Origin: a virus
Strand: one strand, 5' to 3'
Length of the DNA: 30,606 nt
IMG/VR virus record: IMGVR_UViG_3300025009_000312
Location: 1 to 30,606 of that record
Positions 22,958 through 29,474 of this stretch are shown in pieces. The notes under the pieces were generated by a model. The model was not told where the DNA came from and did not search any database. It worked only from the letters and a program-made list of their open reading frames with translations. The position numbers and the translations under genes were made by a program. Each line of letters begins with the position of its first letter. Position 1 is the stretch's first letter.

Positions 22958-23364
22958 TTCTTCCCCTTTGGGTCTAGGCCACGCAACCCCGCGACGAACC
23001 GGACAAGGAATATCGCAAGCATGACGGGAGCCTTGTTCTTGAGTCCCCTATCCCGTTCAAATGCTTCGTGACAATTTCGGCAGAGGGGAATACATCCGAG
23101 GTCTGAGGACTTGAGGGACATTGAAGAGTTAAAGACATGATGTGGATCGCTTGGCTCCGGTGCGCCACAGTTCATGCAGGGCTGAGTCCTGACTATCGAA
23201 AGCCAGTTCTTGTCACGGTGAAATCCTACATTGTCCCTCCCCCAACGGAACCAAATTGTCTCATCCGTCCCATGCGGGTATATCGGCTTGGCGGGTCGGT
23301 GCATGTCAACGTCGATCTTGCCGATAAGTGGGACGTTGTGAGCGTCTGCGGTTTCGAGGGTCAT
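22954..23364 (-). CDS. HNH-type endonuclease
   Basis: 136 aa from ATG at 23364 (ATGA overlap; a longer frame from 23418 adds a basic tail inside the upstream gene). A zinc-stabilised HNH unit is clear: CMNCGAPEPSDPHHV, then SSDLGCIPLCRNCHEAFERD, giving two CxxC pairs with the DPHH catalytic strand and the CHxxFE helix. Proteins of this type (DUF968-like) cut DNA and occur in early regions of many phages, where they may act in recombination. Confidence 0.86.
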   Translation of the reverse strand: MTLETADAHNVPLIGKIDVDMHRPAKPIYPHGTDETIWFRWGRDNVGFHRDKNWLSIVRTQPCMNCGAPEPSDPHHVFNSSMSLKSSDLGCIPLCRNCHEAFERDRGLKNKAPVMLAIFLVRFVAGLRGLDPKGKK

Positions 23365-23558
23365 TTGTATTCCGGTTGTTCGCCATACATGGGGTCGGTT
23401 TCTTCTCCGCACCACCACGCCACATTGGACTTGGCAAGTCCGCGCAAGATGGACATTGCGGCCCTTGCGTCACTGAGCGTCTTTCTCCGCGCTACAGTCT
23501 GCCAGTATGTCGCCACCCCTTCGTATGCGGGTGGGTCTTTTCGCCTGACTATAAACAC
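23361..23558 (-). CDS. Hypothetical small protein
   Basis: 65 aa from a GTG at 23558, preceded by AAGGGAGG. FIVRRKDPPAYEGVATYW continues with RKTLSDARAAMSILRG and AWWCGEETDPMY. The pattern looks like a short alpha/beta fold. It overlaps the upstream gene by 10 bases. No family recognised. Confidence 0.7.
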   Translation of the reverse strand: MFIVRRKDPPAYEGVATYWQTVARRKTLSDARAAMSILRGLAKSNVAWWCGEETDPMYGEQPEYK

Positions 23559-23827
23559 TCGGCCTCCCTTGCGATTGTGAACCGTGAAATGATGCGGTGG
23601 TGACAGGTCTTGCGCTTGGACTTCTGAAATCCCACGTGCCTCATGCCCTCGAATACACTTCCCATGATGCGCCCGTCTATGCCTTGCGGAATCGGTAAAC
23701 GCTCATGGATTTCATCAGCACAGACTTCCCCATTCTCCTCGGCCAGTCGTCGGGCAATGTCTCTGGCACGGTCTAGCCATTCGTCCCGGTTGAGACTACG
23801 GGGGAGGTCGAAAAGGTCTAGCGTCAT
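23549..23827 (-). CDS. Winged-helix-like early protein
   Basis: 92 aa from ATG at 23827, in ATGA overlap with the 29-aa peptide; earlier in-frame ATGs lie inside that gene. DEWLDRARDIARRLAEENG and VCADEIHERLPIPQGIDGRI suggest a small DNA-binding fold of the kind seen in phage replisome-adjacent genes, followed by IMGSVFEGMRHVGFQKSKR and a basic HHRIISRF end. Assignment is by pattern only. Confidence 0.76.
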   Translation of the reverse strand: MTLDLFDLPRSLNRDEWLDRARDIARRLAEENGEVCADEIHERLPIPQGIDGRIMGSVFEGMRHVGFQKSKRKTCHHRIISRFTIAREAECL

Positions 23828-23913
23828 GCACGACCGTTCGGCGGTCTCATTATCCATTCGGTAAGTATGGCCGCGAGAATCACAACCGCGAACACCATTA
23901 GAAGTGGGTTCAT
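23824..23913 (-). CDS. 29-aa membrane peptide
   Basis: ATG at 23913, TGA at 23824. MNPLLMVFAVVILAAILTEW is a single transmembrane helix followed by IMRPPNGRA. ATGA overlaps occur at both the start and the stop, which is hard to explain unless it is translated. It lies between a nuclease gene and a DNA-binding-like gene. Function unknown. Confidence 0.68.
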   Translation of the reverse strand: MNPLLMVFAVVILAAILTEWIMRPPNGRA

Positions 23914-24221
23914 TTGGTAAGTTGCGCGTAAAGTCTCGGAAAGTCAAGGGCTTGCTCTACGGTTGCCAGTTCAATCACACGCCAGCCCATTGCCTGTGCC
24001 TCGTTCATCTTCTCCCGGTCGTCGATGAAGCCCTGTCCGCGTGTATGCCGTCCACTGCTCCACACCCCGCCGTGAAATTCTACCGCGATTTTCCGCTTGG
24101 TATCGGCCCTGTCAAATCGCCACTTCCGTTTCGGGTGAAATTGATGCTCGGCGGTGAATCTATCACGAATCCCGGCCCCGGCACAGGCAATGTCGAAGGA
24201 CTGCTCAACGGTCAACTTCAT
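23910..24221 (-). CDS. PD-(D/E)XK-like nuclease
   Basis: 103 aa. WRFDRADTKRKIAVEFHGG and GRHTRGQGFIDDREKMNEA, then MGWRVIELA reproduce the core of a Vsr/DUF559-like restriction fold: an FD strand, the E in VEFHGG, and a helix followed by a GWRVI strand. Small phage proteins of this type act as resolvases or single-strand nucleases. The catalytic residues would be Asp in FDRAD and Glu in VEF. Both ends overlap neighbours by 4 bases. Confidence 0.78.
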   Translation of the reverse strand: MKLTVEQSFDIACAGAGIRDRFTAEHQFHPKRKWRFDRADTKRKIAVEFHGGVWSSGRHTRGQGFIDDREKMNEAQAMGWRVIELATVEQALDFPRLYAQLTK

Positions 24222-24568
24222 ATCCGCATCTCCGCCTTTCGGTAACTCAGGGCCGATTGCACCGCCTTGAATCTCAAATGCAGGGCTTTCAGCAATGACT
24301 CGGCTTGCTTCACGGCGATCCGTTCTTCGACCGTCAGGGCTTGAACCGCCGCGCCTATCCGGGCCTCACTTGCGCCCGGTTCCGCCGCCATGACTTGATC
24401 CCGGTATTCGCGTTCCTTGCGAAGCATGACGGCCTCAAGGCCCATCGTTAGTTCGCTCACCGAGGATATGGCCCCGCTAATCTCCAGCAGGTATTCCGTA
24501 AGCCCCGCCGGGTCATTGGCATTCGCCTGCCTCTTGGCTATCTCTGCGTATTGGGATAGGTCGGTCAT
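24218..24568 (-). CDS. Helical early protein
   Basis: 116 aa from ATG at 24568 (MTDLSQYAEIAKRQANAN), an ATGA overlap with the upstream gene; a longer frame reaching 24709 lies within that gene. Predominantly helical with LEISGAISSVSELTMGLEAV and a long helix to the C-terminus (AESLLKALHLRFKAVQSAL). Possibly a coiled-coil structural partner of the nuclease downstream. No family recognised. Confidence 0.76.
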   Translation of the reverse strand: MTDLSQYAEIAKRQANANDPAGLTEYLLEISGAISSVSELTMGLEAVMLRKEREYRDQVMAAEPGASEARIGAAVQALTVEERIAVKQAESLLKALHLRFKAVQSALSYRKAEMRI

Positions 24569-25164
24569 GGGGCTACTGTGACACCGAGTGATTCGCGTAA
24601 CTGTGCAACCCACCGATTGCGTGAGTCCACTCGCTCTTGTTCTTTTTTGTGTTCCTCGGTGTGGTAGGTAATGTCCTTCAATGCTTTTGCCTGTTCGTCC
24701 CGCAACCACTCTTCCGCGCTTTTCTTACGTGGGGCTGGAGCATCGAATCCGCAATCAAACCGGATCGACTCGACAAGTTGCGACTCCATGAATTGCTTGT
24801 ATTCCACGTGGTCGGGAGACGGCGGGATATATGCCCGAACCTCCGTAAGCATGATCTCGTACCGCTTCCGTTGCTCGTTCTTCGCGGTCGCGTACCTGGT
24901 ATGGCTTGCGAGTGCGTCTTGGTACTCTAGTTTGGCTTCCGCCTCGGCTTGTTTGAACGTCAGCGATTCCACAAACTTCAACCGGGTCCGTGCGCGGTCG
25001 AGGCATTCGATGTGATAGGTTGACGGCTCAAATTTCTCTGGAATGGGCTTGTCTGGTGGGTCGTCTCGCATTTCCACTAACGCCCCAAACGCCCTAGCAC
25101 AACCAAGCGCGTATTCCTGAAAGGTCATACCCTTTTCAATTCCCGCAGTATATCCGGTTGGCAT
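24565..25164 (-). CDS. Conserved phage protein of unknown function
   Basis: 199 aa. MPTGYTAGIEKGMTFQEYA continues with LGCARAFGALVEMRDDPPD and FEPSTYH. This N-terminus is a family I recognise from many tailed phages, always of unknown function. The middle is a long charged coiled coil (FKQAEAEAKLEYQDALASH and further), the C-terminal 70 residues are acidic/basic. AAGGAGAG lies before the ATG, and a structured RNA segment precedes it. Confidence 0.85.
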   Translation of the reverse strand: MPTGYTAGIEKGMTFQEYALGCARAFGALVEMRDDPPDKPIPEKFEPSTYHIECLDRARTRLKFVESLTFKQAEAEAKLEYQDALASHTRYATAKNEQRKRYEIMLTEVRAYIPPSPDHVEYKQFMESQLVESIRFDCGFDAPAPRKKSAEEWLRDEQAKALKDITYHTEEHKKEQERVDSRNRWVAQLRESLGVTVAP

Positions 25165-25194
25165 CGTCTCTCTCCTTGTGTGATGAACGGGGGA

Positions 25195-25264
25195 CGGGAA
25201 CAGTCGCCACTCCTATTACGAGTAGCCAAGCGGCCTACGATTAGGCACGCACAGGTGGTTCCCG
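25195..25264 (-). ncRNA. Candidate structured RNA with two hairpins inside a closing stem
   Basis: In the intergenic gap before the 24565-25164 gene, CGGGAAC (25264-25258) pairs with GTTCCCG (25201-25195). Inside it are GCCTA-ATCG-TAGGC (25246-25233) and GCTACTC-GTAATAG-GAGTGGC (25226-25206, one G-U). This makes a three-way junction of 70 bases whose last arm ends 31 bases before the start codon. No known class matches. Confidence 0.5.
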
Positions 25265-25290
25265 CCCCTTCCGTTCGCTAATGGGCTAGA

Positions 25291-25893
25291 TCAAAATGGC
25301 AGGTCATCGTCTTTCTTCGGCGCTTGCGTTGCGCTCGGCGCGCCTTCACCCATCCTCGCCTTGTATTCGTCAGACTCCCGAATGAGTTTCTTGAGTCCAT
25401 CGGAAAGCCCCTCGAATGTCGCATCACTCCACTCCTCAATGAAGAACGCGAACGACGGATTGACTTGCGGGGGACATTCCATCCCCTTCGGAACACCTGA
25501 GACCGACGACACCTTTCGCTTGTCCTTTTCCACGCCCTCAATGACCGTCACGAGGCATGGCTTGCCGAGAATATTCATCAGGTCGAACCCTTCCAGTTCT
25601 TCCGGTGCAAACTCCTTACCGCGCCACGAAACGAGATCGGCCCTCAGTGTGGCCTTTTCGTTCAAGGAGTTTGTATAGAACTTGGAAACGATGAACGGTT
25701 TCAATCCCTCTTCCGTTGCGAACGTCTCGGTCGGAAGTTCCCAGAAAAGAATGAACTGATTGCGAACATTCGGAACACCCTGATATGAGCCGTGATGCGT
25801 CCCAATGTCGATTATCTTGATTGCCCTTGCAACGTGCGTCCCAATCGGTGCGGGCTGAAACGTGCTGGGCGTGTCCTTTGCCTGTCTTCCCAT
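25291..25893 (-). CDS. Single-stranded DNA-binding-like protein
   Basis: 200 aa, ending KKDDDLPF. The acidic C-terminus with LPF is the classical interaction tip of single-stranded DNA-binding proteins, which recruits replication and repair partners. The core, with NQFILFWELPTET, KPFIVSKFYTNSL, then LVSWRGKEF and GFDLMNILGKPCLVTV, matches a family of phage SSB-like proteins found in early regions. An N-terminal basic segment GRQAKD precedes. It probably coats single strands during phage replication. Confidence 0.85.
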   Translation of the reverse strand: MGRQAKDTPSTFQPAPIGTHVARAIKIIDIGTHHGSYQGVPNVRNQFILFWELPTETFATEEGLKPFIVSKFYTNSLNEKATLRADLVSWRGKEFAPEELEGFDLMNILGKPCLVTVIEGVEKDKRKVSSVSGVPKGMECPPQVNPSFAFFIEEWSDATFEGLSDGLKKLIRESDEYKARMGEGAPSATQAPKKDDDLPF

Positions 25894-25941
25894 TGTCCGG
25901 CTCCTTGATATGTGATTGTTGGCGGGTGTCCCGCCGTGAGG

Positions 25942-26172
25942 CTACTCGTTTGTCAGTGTGACGGTTCCGGTAAACCGCTCGAAGAATTCCATGTTCCACG
26001 TGTCGAAATAATACCCCACAGAATATATGCCGTTCCAGTTCCCGGCAACGACCGTCCCGACCCCTTCGCTCGTGAACAGTACAACCCTTGTATCGGTTTT
26101 GGATTTGAGTAATATGGGGTAGCGATAACTGCCCTCGGACACACCGCTTGACGCTATTGCTTTCACTGCCAT
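25942..26172 (-). CDS. Hypothetical beta-rich small protein
   Basis: 76 aa, AGGAGG 5 bases before the ATG. Strand-rich with SYRYPILLKSKTDTRVVLF, a GTVVAGNW turn and GYYFDTWNMEFFERF, ending VTLTNE. It looks like a small beta barrel. Function unknown. Confidence 0.75.
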   Translation of the reverse strand: MAVKAIASSGVSEGSYRYPILLKSKTDTRVVLFTSEGVGTVVAGNWNGIYSVGYYFDTWNMEFFERFTGTVTLTNE

Positions 26173-26181
26173 ATCGTCCTC

Positions 26182-26607
26182 CTATCTATTTGAGTGTAGT
26201 TCGTTCAGAGCTTCGTTGCGTTCCACTTGGCACTTGCCACATGGCTCGGAATTGTCCTTAACTGGATCGCCGCAAGTCTTACAGCGAACGGGGACTACAA
26301 CGTCAGTCTTCCCCATGCGCACAAGAAATTCCTCCAGCGGTTCCTCACCGCGTTGCCATCTGGCCCTAGTCCGGCAACGATGGATAGAGTCAATAATGAC
26401 CCTGTTTTCCGCGTTCAACTGGATTTGCTCTTGTGCCGTTAAAGTACGAGCCGGGATTATCTTTGGGCGTTTGACGTATCCAAACTCATCCAGTTGGCTC
26501 AACCTGTCCGCCTTGCGTTCGTCCTCCCTGAACCGCATCTCGTCTAAGGGATCAAAATGCTGATAGCGTTGCGCGTTCCGGTCGGTGAACTCTAGGAAGT
26601 TACTCAT
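26182..26607 (-). CDS. Helical protein with C-terminal zinc knuckle
   Basis: 141 aa. Charged helical N-terminal half (LDEMRFREDERKADRLSQL), a central IIPARTLTAQEQIQLNAEN stretch with a basic helix RCRTRARWQRGEE, and a C-terminal CKTCGDPVKD plus CGKCQVER zinc element. Overlaps the upstream 52-aa gene by 4 bases. Function unknown. Confidence 0.78.
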   Translation of the reverse strand: MSNFLEFTDRNAQRYQHFDPLDEMRFREDERKADRLSQLDEFGYVKRPKIIPARTLTAQEQIQLNAENRVIIDSIHRCRTRARWQRGEEPLEEFLVRMGKTDVVVPVRCKTCGDPVKDNSEPCGKCQVERNEALNELHSNR

Positions 26608-26762
26608 GCGGCCCTCTTCATGTCAATCGGTCTCTTCGGTATCAGCAATTCGCCCTGCCCATGACACCGCTTGCACTTCTCCTGCTCGGATTCCGGTAGG
26701 TGCTCTGTGCATGGCTCGATCTTTGTCCCGTGGCAACGTGGGCAACTGGCCGTAGGGGTCAT
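26604..26762 (-). CDS. 52-aa DnaJ-type zinc protein
   Basis: ATG at 26762, TGA at 26604. CPRCHGTKI and later CKRCHGQGELL are CxxCxG-type repeats like those of the DnaJ zinc domain, with an extra Cys in EPCTEH between them. Small phage proteins with this motif are frequent, and their function is not known. ATGA overlap with the next gene; it starts 8 bases after the upstream stop. Confidence 0.8.
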   Translation of the reverse strand: MTPTASCPRCHGTKIEPCTEHLPESEQEKCKRCHGQGELLIPKRPIDMKRAA

Positions 26763-26770
26763 GGCGAGCC

Positions 26771-27001
26771 TCAATACTTGCGGTTCCTAATCGCACAATA
26801 CAATCGGCGGAAGAACCCAACTCGTTTTGGGGGAATCGGAACAAACCTGTCTTGCACCACTTCTGGATTCCTCTGAAGCCCCATCTTCAACGCAAGCCAC
26901 GACACATCGTATTTAAGCTCCTGTATGCTCTTTGATTGATTGTTGATGTTGCTATGAATAACCGACAAGTCTTGTTGGGTAACATGTCTTGTGTCTTTCA
27001 T
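26771..27001 (-). CDS. Small helical protein
   Basis: 76 aa, AGGAG 9 bases upstream. N-terminal helical segment (TQQDLSVIHSNINNQSKSI, ELKYDVSWLALK) and a basic C-terminus with VGFFRRLYCAIRNRKY. This may be a short coiled coil plus an amphipathic tail. Function unknown. Confidence 0.73.
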   Translation of the reverse strand: MKDTRHVTQQDLSVIHSNINNQSKSIQELKYDVSWLALKMGLQRNPEVVQDRFVPIPPKRVGFFRRLYCAIRNRKY

Positions 27002-27011
27002 TTCCCTTCTC

Positions 27012-27173
27012 CTAGCTCAATGACGGCGTTGAGGGTATTCCATGATACGGCTCCCAATCATCCCTATCCATTGCAGGGTTCACGGATACGTGAACTATGG
27101 CCTTTGCCAGTTCGATCAGTTCTTCCATCTTCTGACAATGGGGGTTAGACTTGGATAGTTCGAGGTTCGTCAT
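27012..27173 (-). CDS. 53-aa hypothetical protein
   Basis: ATG at 27173 with GGGAGGAAGT before it, stop TAG at 27012. MTNLELSKSNPHCQKMEEL continues as a helix, then an acidic, proline-rich end (DRDDWEPYHGIP). The start overlaps the upstream stop as ATGA. No family recognised. Confidence 0.68.
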   Translation of the reverse strand: MTNLELSKSNPHCQKMEELIELAKAIVHVSVNPAMDRDDWEPYHGIPSTPSLS

Positions 27174-27340
27174 ACTTCCTCCCTTATCAGCGTCACCCTG
27201 TCAACCTCTTTCCCTGTCCGGCTGACGAAGTATGCCGCGAGTGTGTAGTGCCATTCCGGTCGGTCCTTCGGCAAGTCCATGCAAAGCCTTACCGTGTGAG
27301 TCCCGCCGTCTGTCTCAATGTAGGTCACGACGTAGGTCAT
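27170..27340 (-). CDS. 56-aa hypothetical protein
   Basis: ATG at 27340, TGA at 27170; ATGA overlaps at both ends. YVVTYIETDGGTHTVRLCM is a beta hairpin, followed by LPKDRPEWHYTLAAYFV and RVTLIREEV. A compact beta fold is likely. Function unknown. Confidence 0.7.
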   Translation of the reverse strand: MTYVVTYIETDGGTHTVRLCMDLPKDRPEWHYTLAAYFVSRTGKEVDRVTLIREEV

Positions 27341-27558
27341 GACTTCGCCGGGTACTTCATTTTCAACGCCGACTCGTAATACATTGCGGTGTCAATGTCG
27401 TGTTTGGCAATGTCAAGATACGCCTGAGCTGTATTGGGGTTGCCATCATCCATGTTCCGCCTTGCCTTTTCCTTGAACTGCTCAGCCCGATCCCTGAGCA
27501 TCAACACAGCATCTTCGGCGGCGTTCTTGAGGATAGTTTCCTGCGCGTCGTAAGTCAT
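27337..27558 (-). CDS. Helical hypothetical protein
   Basis: 73 aa. Two amphipathic helices: EDAVLMLRDRAEQFKEKARRN and DIAKHDIDTAMYYESALKMKY. It begins 3 bases after the repeat-protein gene stop and overlaps the next gene by 4 bases. Function unknown. Confidence 0.75.
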   Translation of the reverse strand: MTYDAQETILKNAAEDAVLMLRDRAEQFKEKARRNMDDGNPNTAQAYLDIAKHDIDTAMYYESALKMKYPAKS

Positions 27559-27561
27559 GGC

Positions 27562-28164
27562 TTACCTCAAGTGTTCGACACGGTTGGCGGGATTATGAAA
27601 TTGTGCAATCCAAAGTGAGGCGCATCCGTCTTGGTAGGTCTTCAAGAGTTGGGCGCATCCGTCTTGGTAGGTCTTCCAGAGTTGGGCGCGTCCGTCTTCG
27701 TAGGTCTTCAAGAGTTGGGCGCGTCCGTCTTGGCAGGTCTTCAAGAGTTGGGCGCATCCGTCTTCGTAGGTCTTCCAGAGTTGGGCGCGTCCGTCTTCGT
27801 AGGTATTCCGCGATTTTCCAGTCAACAGCGACACAAGCGCATTGTCAACGCCGCACTTCTTTATGTGGCGCATCAATGCCGTGGCAGACCCTGCAACGCG
27901 GTCATACTCAACCTGCAACCGCTTTATGTCGGCTTGAGTTGCTTCCCCCCCGGCCATGACGAACTTGCCGTAGCCCTTGGAGAAATCAGACTCAATACTC
28001 ACGACCCGTTGGCCCTTTGCGGTCTCAGTCCATCCGAGACGCTTGAGTTTACGCTCCAGCTTTTGGGTAAGTTCCGAATGCGAACCGATCCCGGCGGCGA
28101 TGTGCCTTACGGTCTTGCGCCCGACCTTCCATTCGAATTGGGTGAGTATCACTCCTTGGCACAT
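27562..28164 (-). CDS. First gene of the early operon, with six 11-residue C-terminal repeats
   Basis: 200 aa; GGAGAG precedes the ATG at 28164. The N-terminal 118 residues are mixed alpha/beta and charged: VGRKTVRHIAAGIGSHSEL, LERKLKRLGWTETAKG, VVSIESDFSKGYGKFVM and a helical stretch to GKS. From residue 120 to 185 an 11-residue unit, K-T-Y-(E/Q)-D-G-(R/C)-A-Q-L-(L/W), occurs six times without interruption. At the DNA level this is a 33-bp tandem repeat. The hendecad period suggests a helical or solenoid array. Three of the six units have Cys at the R/C position and unit 3 has an additional Cys in place of Tyr. Function unknown; copy number might vary. Confidence 0.85.
   Translation of the reverse strand: MCQGVILTQFEWKVGRKTVRHIAAGIGSHSELTQKLERKLKRLGWTETAKGQRVVSIESDFSKGYGKFVMAGGEATQADIKRLQVEYDRVAGSATALMRHIKKCGVDNALVSLLTGKSRNTYEDGRAQLWKTYEDGCAQLLKTCQDGRAQLLKTYEDGRAQLWKTYQDGCAQLLKTYQDGCASLWIAQFHNPANRVEHLR
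27610..27807. repeat. 33-bp tandem repeat, six copies
   Basis: Copies begin (by the shared tccgtctt motif on the plus strand) at 27625, 27658, 27691, 27724, 27757 and 27790, exactly 33 bases apart. They differ only at a few sites (cgca or cgcg before the motif, ttg or ttc, ttcaag or ttccag). Translated on the minus strand they give the 11-residue units of the gene at 27562-28164. Confidence 0.95.
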
Positions 28165-28186
28165 ATCGACTCTCCTTTAACCGACA

Positions 28187-28281
28187 ACAGCCCCGCAGTT
28201 CGTCCTACTACGCGCATACGCATTAGGACTGGCCGGGGGCTGTCTGTTCGGTTTCGATAGGTTTTCATTTTGCGTATGCGC
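28187..28281 (-). ncRNA. Structured 5' leader of the early operon
   Basis: In the transcript from the promoter at 28297-28325, ACAGCCCC (28243-28236) pairs with GGGGCTGT (28194-28187), enclosing GTCCTA (28229-28224) paired with TAGGAC (28207-28202). The apical loop holds 11 bases (28212-28222) exactly complementary to 28271-28281, upstream of the whole hairpin. A pseudoknot or switch between two folds is possible. The first gene's ribosome site begins about 13 bases after the stem. Confidence 0.6.
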
Positions 28282-28296
28282 TCGATAACGTGCCCA

Positions 28297-28325
28297 ATGA
28301 TAACGGGCAGGGAATCAAATGTCAA
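28297..28325 (-). promoter_or_regulatory. Strong promoter of the early operon
   Basis: -35 TTGACA (28320-28325), 17-base spacer, -10 TATCAT (28297-28302) on the minus strand. A frame of 72 codons that begins upstream at 28367 would cross the promoter and is not regarded as coding. Expected start of transcription is about 28290, leaving a leader of about 125 bases. Confidence 0.83.
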
Positions 28326-28386
28326 GGGCCGAAGATTAAAAATGCGTGAACGTTCGTTAATGTCCATACTCGGTTAGAATGACCGA

Positions 28387-28950
28387 CTACAGCCTACCGA
28401 GCGGCGCGAATCTGTCCTTGATTGAAGATATGCGACCCTTGAACGCAACAATTATCTTCTGCTCCCGTTTCGGGAACTTGCGAATGTGGAGCGTCTTCTT
28501 TGCCTGTGCCAACCGCGTAAACTCCGCCTCCAGGTAAACGATCTTGTTATACACGAACAGCCCGTTCTCCTTGAAGAATAGTTCTGTTTCCGACTCTGAG
28601 CAGTAATACGCACCGGACTTGTCCAGACTGTCTCCGGTCATTACGACAAAGAAACATCCATCATTTAGATGTGCAATCGCCCGCCTGTAGCCAGCAAATA
28701 GAACGTCCCGGAATTTCTCGTACGTATCAAGCGAGTTAATCTCTCCGGGCGGCGGATTGCCGTCGTAATCAACGTATCTCTCAACGCGATAATACGGCGG
28801 GCAAGAAAATACAAGATCAAACATCCCATCGGGTTCGTATGTTGATGAATCGCCCAGAATCCACGACACACCCGGAAACTCGGCGCATATCTTATTGTTA
28901 GCATCGCATTGGTTCTGCCGAATCTCACTCGCCACATACTCGAAACGCAT
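28387..28950 (-). pseudogene. DNA methyltransferase, N-terminally truncated
   Basis: 187 aa from ATG at 28950. Starting at its first residues it matches the post-motif-I part of phage DNA methyltransferases: FEYVASEIRQNQCDAN, LGDSS, FDLVFSCPPYYRVERYV (catalytic S-P-P-Y motif IV at 49-54), CFFVVMTGDSLDKSGAYY and a C-terminal FPKREQKIIVAFKG. The DPFxGxG AdoMet-binding motif I that normally precedes 'GxxYVGxEIR' is missing, and an in-frame TAG lies 12 bases upstream of the ATG. The product would not bind AdoMet normally, so I treat this as a remnant. Confidence 0.8.
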
Positions 28951-29296
28951 CGCAGACGTCTAGCGTATTGTCCCAATCGTGGCACGGGTCGCCCGCAGTC
29001 CCAATGCGATACCATGTTGCGGGATGTTCGCTGACACGCCGGAAAATGTCAGGCCAATTTCGCGCCGTTATTTTTCTAGATACGCTTTTGGAGAACTCGA
29101 CACCGTACCTTTTAACGCTTTTCAACGCATAGCATTCGCCGTAACATCCACCGTCCGGGTACGCGCGTAATCCCGCCGCACATCCCTTGACAGTGTCTAT
29201 GTCTAGAACCCCTTTTGCGTTTTCCTCAACCGTGAGTATTGGTCTATATTGTTTGCTCTTTCCCTGTAGGCCAAACAGCCCCGGTTGCAATTTCAC
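28925..29296 (-). pseudogene. gp88-like cysteine-motif protein, C-terminally truncated
   Basis: 123 aa from GTG at 29296. GVLDIDTVKGCAAG, PDGGCYGECYALKSVKRYG (Cys 39, 51, 55) and WYRIGTAGDPCHDWDNTLDV correspond to the N-terminal part of a phage family often next to DNA methyltransferase genes; full members continue with a 'K-TPVIITKHW' strand and a further cysteine-rich region. Here the frame stops at CDAFRVCGE, 26 bases into the methyltransferase remnant. The abrupt end in a conserved segment indicates loss of about half the protein. Function of the family is not established; a metal or iron-sulfur site is plausible. Confidence 0.65.
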
Positions 29297-29366
29297 ACAC
29301 CCTACCCAATGATTGTGGTTTGTCTTGTCTTATCTTGTGTCTTTGTTTTTGATTCTGCTTCTAATC

Positions 29367-29474
29367 TTAAAGCCGGACTCCTTTGCTATACCCCGCTTTC
29401 CGCAGAACAAATGCAGAAAGCGCGATACAGAGGAATGAGCCTACAAGAAGCGAGATCGCTTTACGCTTCGACAT
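29367..29474 (-). CDS. Possible 35-aa membrane peptide
   Basis: ATG at 29474, TAA at 29367. MSKRKAISLLVGSFLCIAL continues with SAFVLRKAGYSKG: one transmembrane helix with positive ends. No good ribosome site, but a hairpin (29480-29502) sits just before it. It lies in a 378-base gap between the nucleotidyltransferase and the gp88-like remnant. Coding status uncertain. Confidence 0.45.
   Translation of the reverse strand: MSKRKAISLLVGSFLCIALSAFVLRKAGYSKGVRL

Noticed and set aside
23643-23864. Serine/arginine-rich plus-strand frames and similar long plus-strand frames opposite coding genes (for example 5057-5722, 5804-6334)
   Set aside because: They are antisense shadows of minus-strand genes with composition set by the opposite codons.
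27626-27800. CRISPR array
   Set aside because: The 33-bp units are contiguous with no spacers and are fully in frame with an 11-residue protein repeat.
28149-28367. Minus-strand frame of 72 codons before the early operon
   Set aside because: It starts upstream of the early promoter, runs through the structured leader and into the first gene; no family features.
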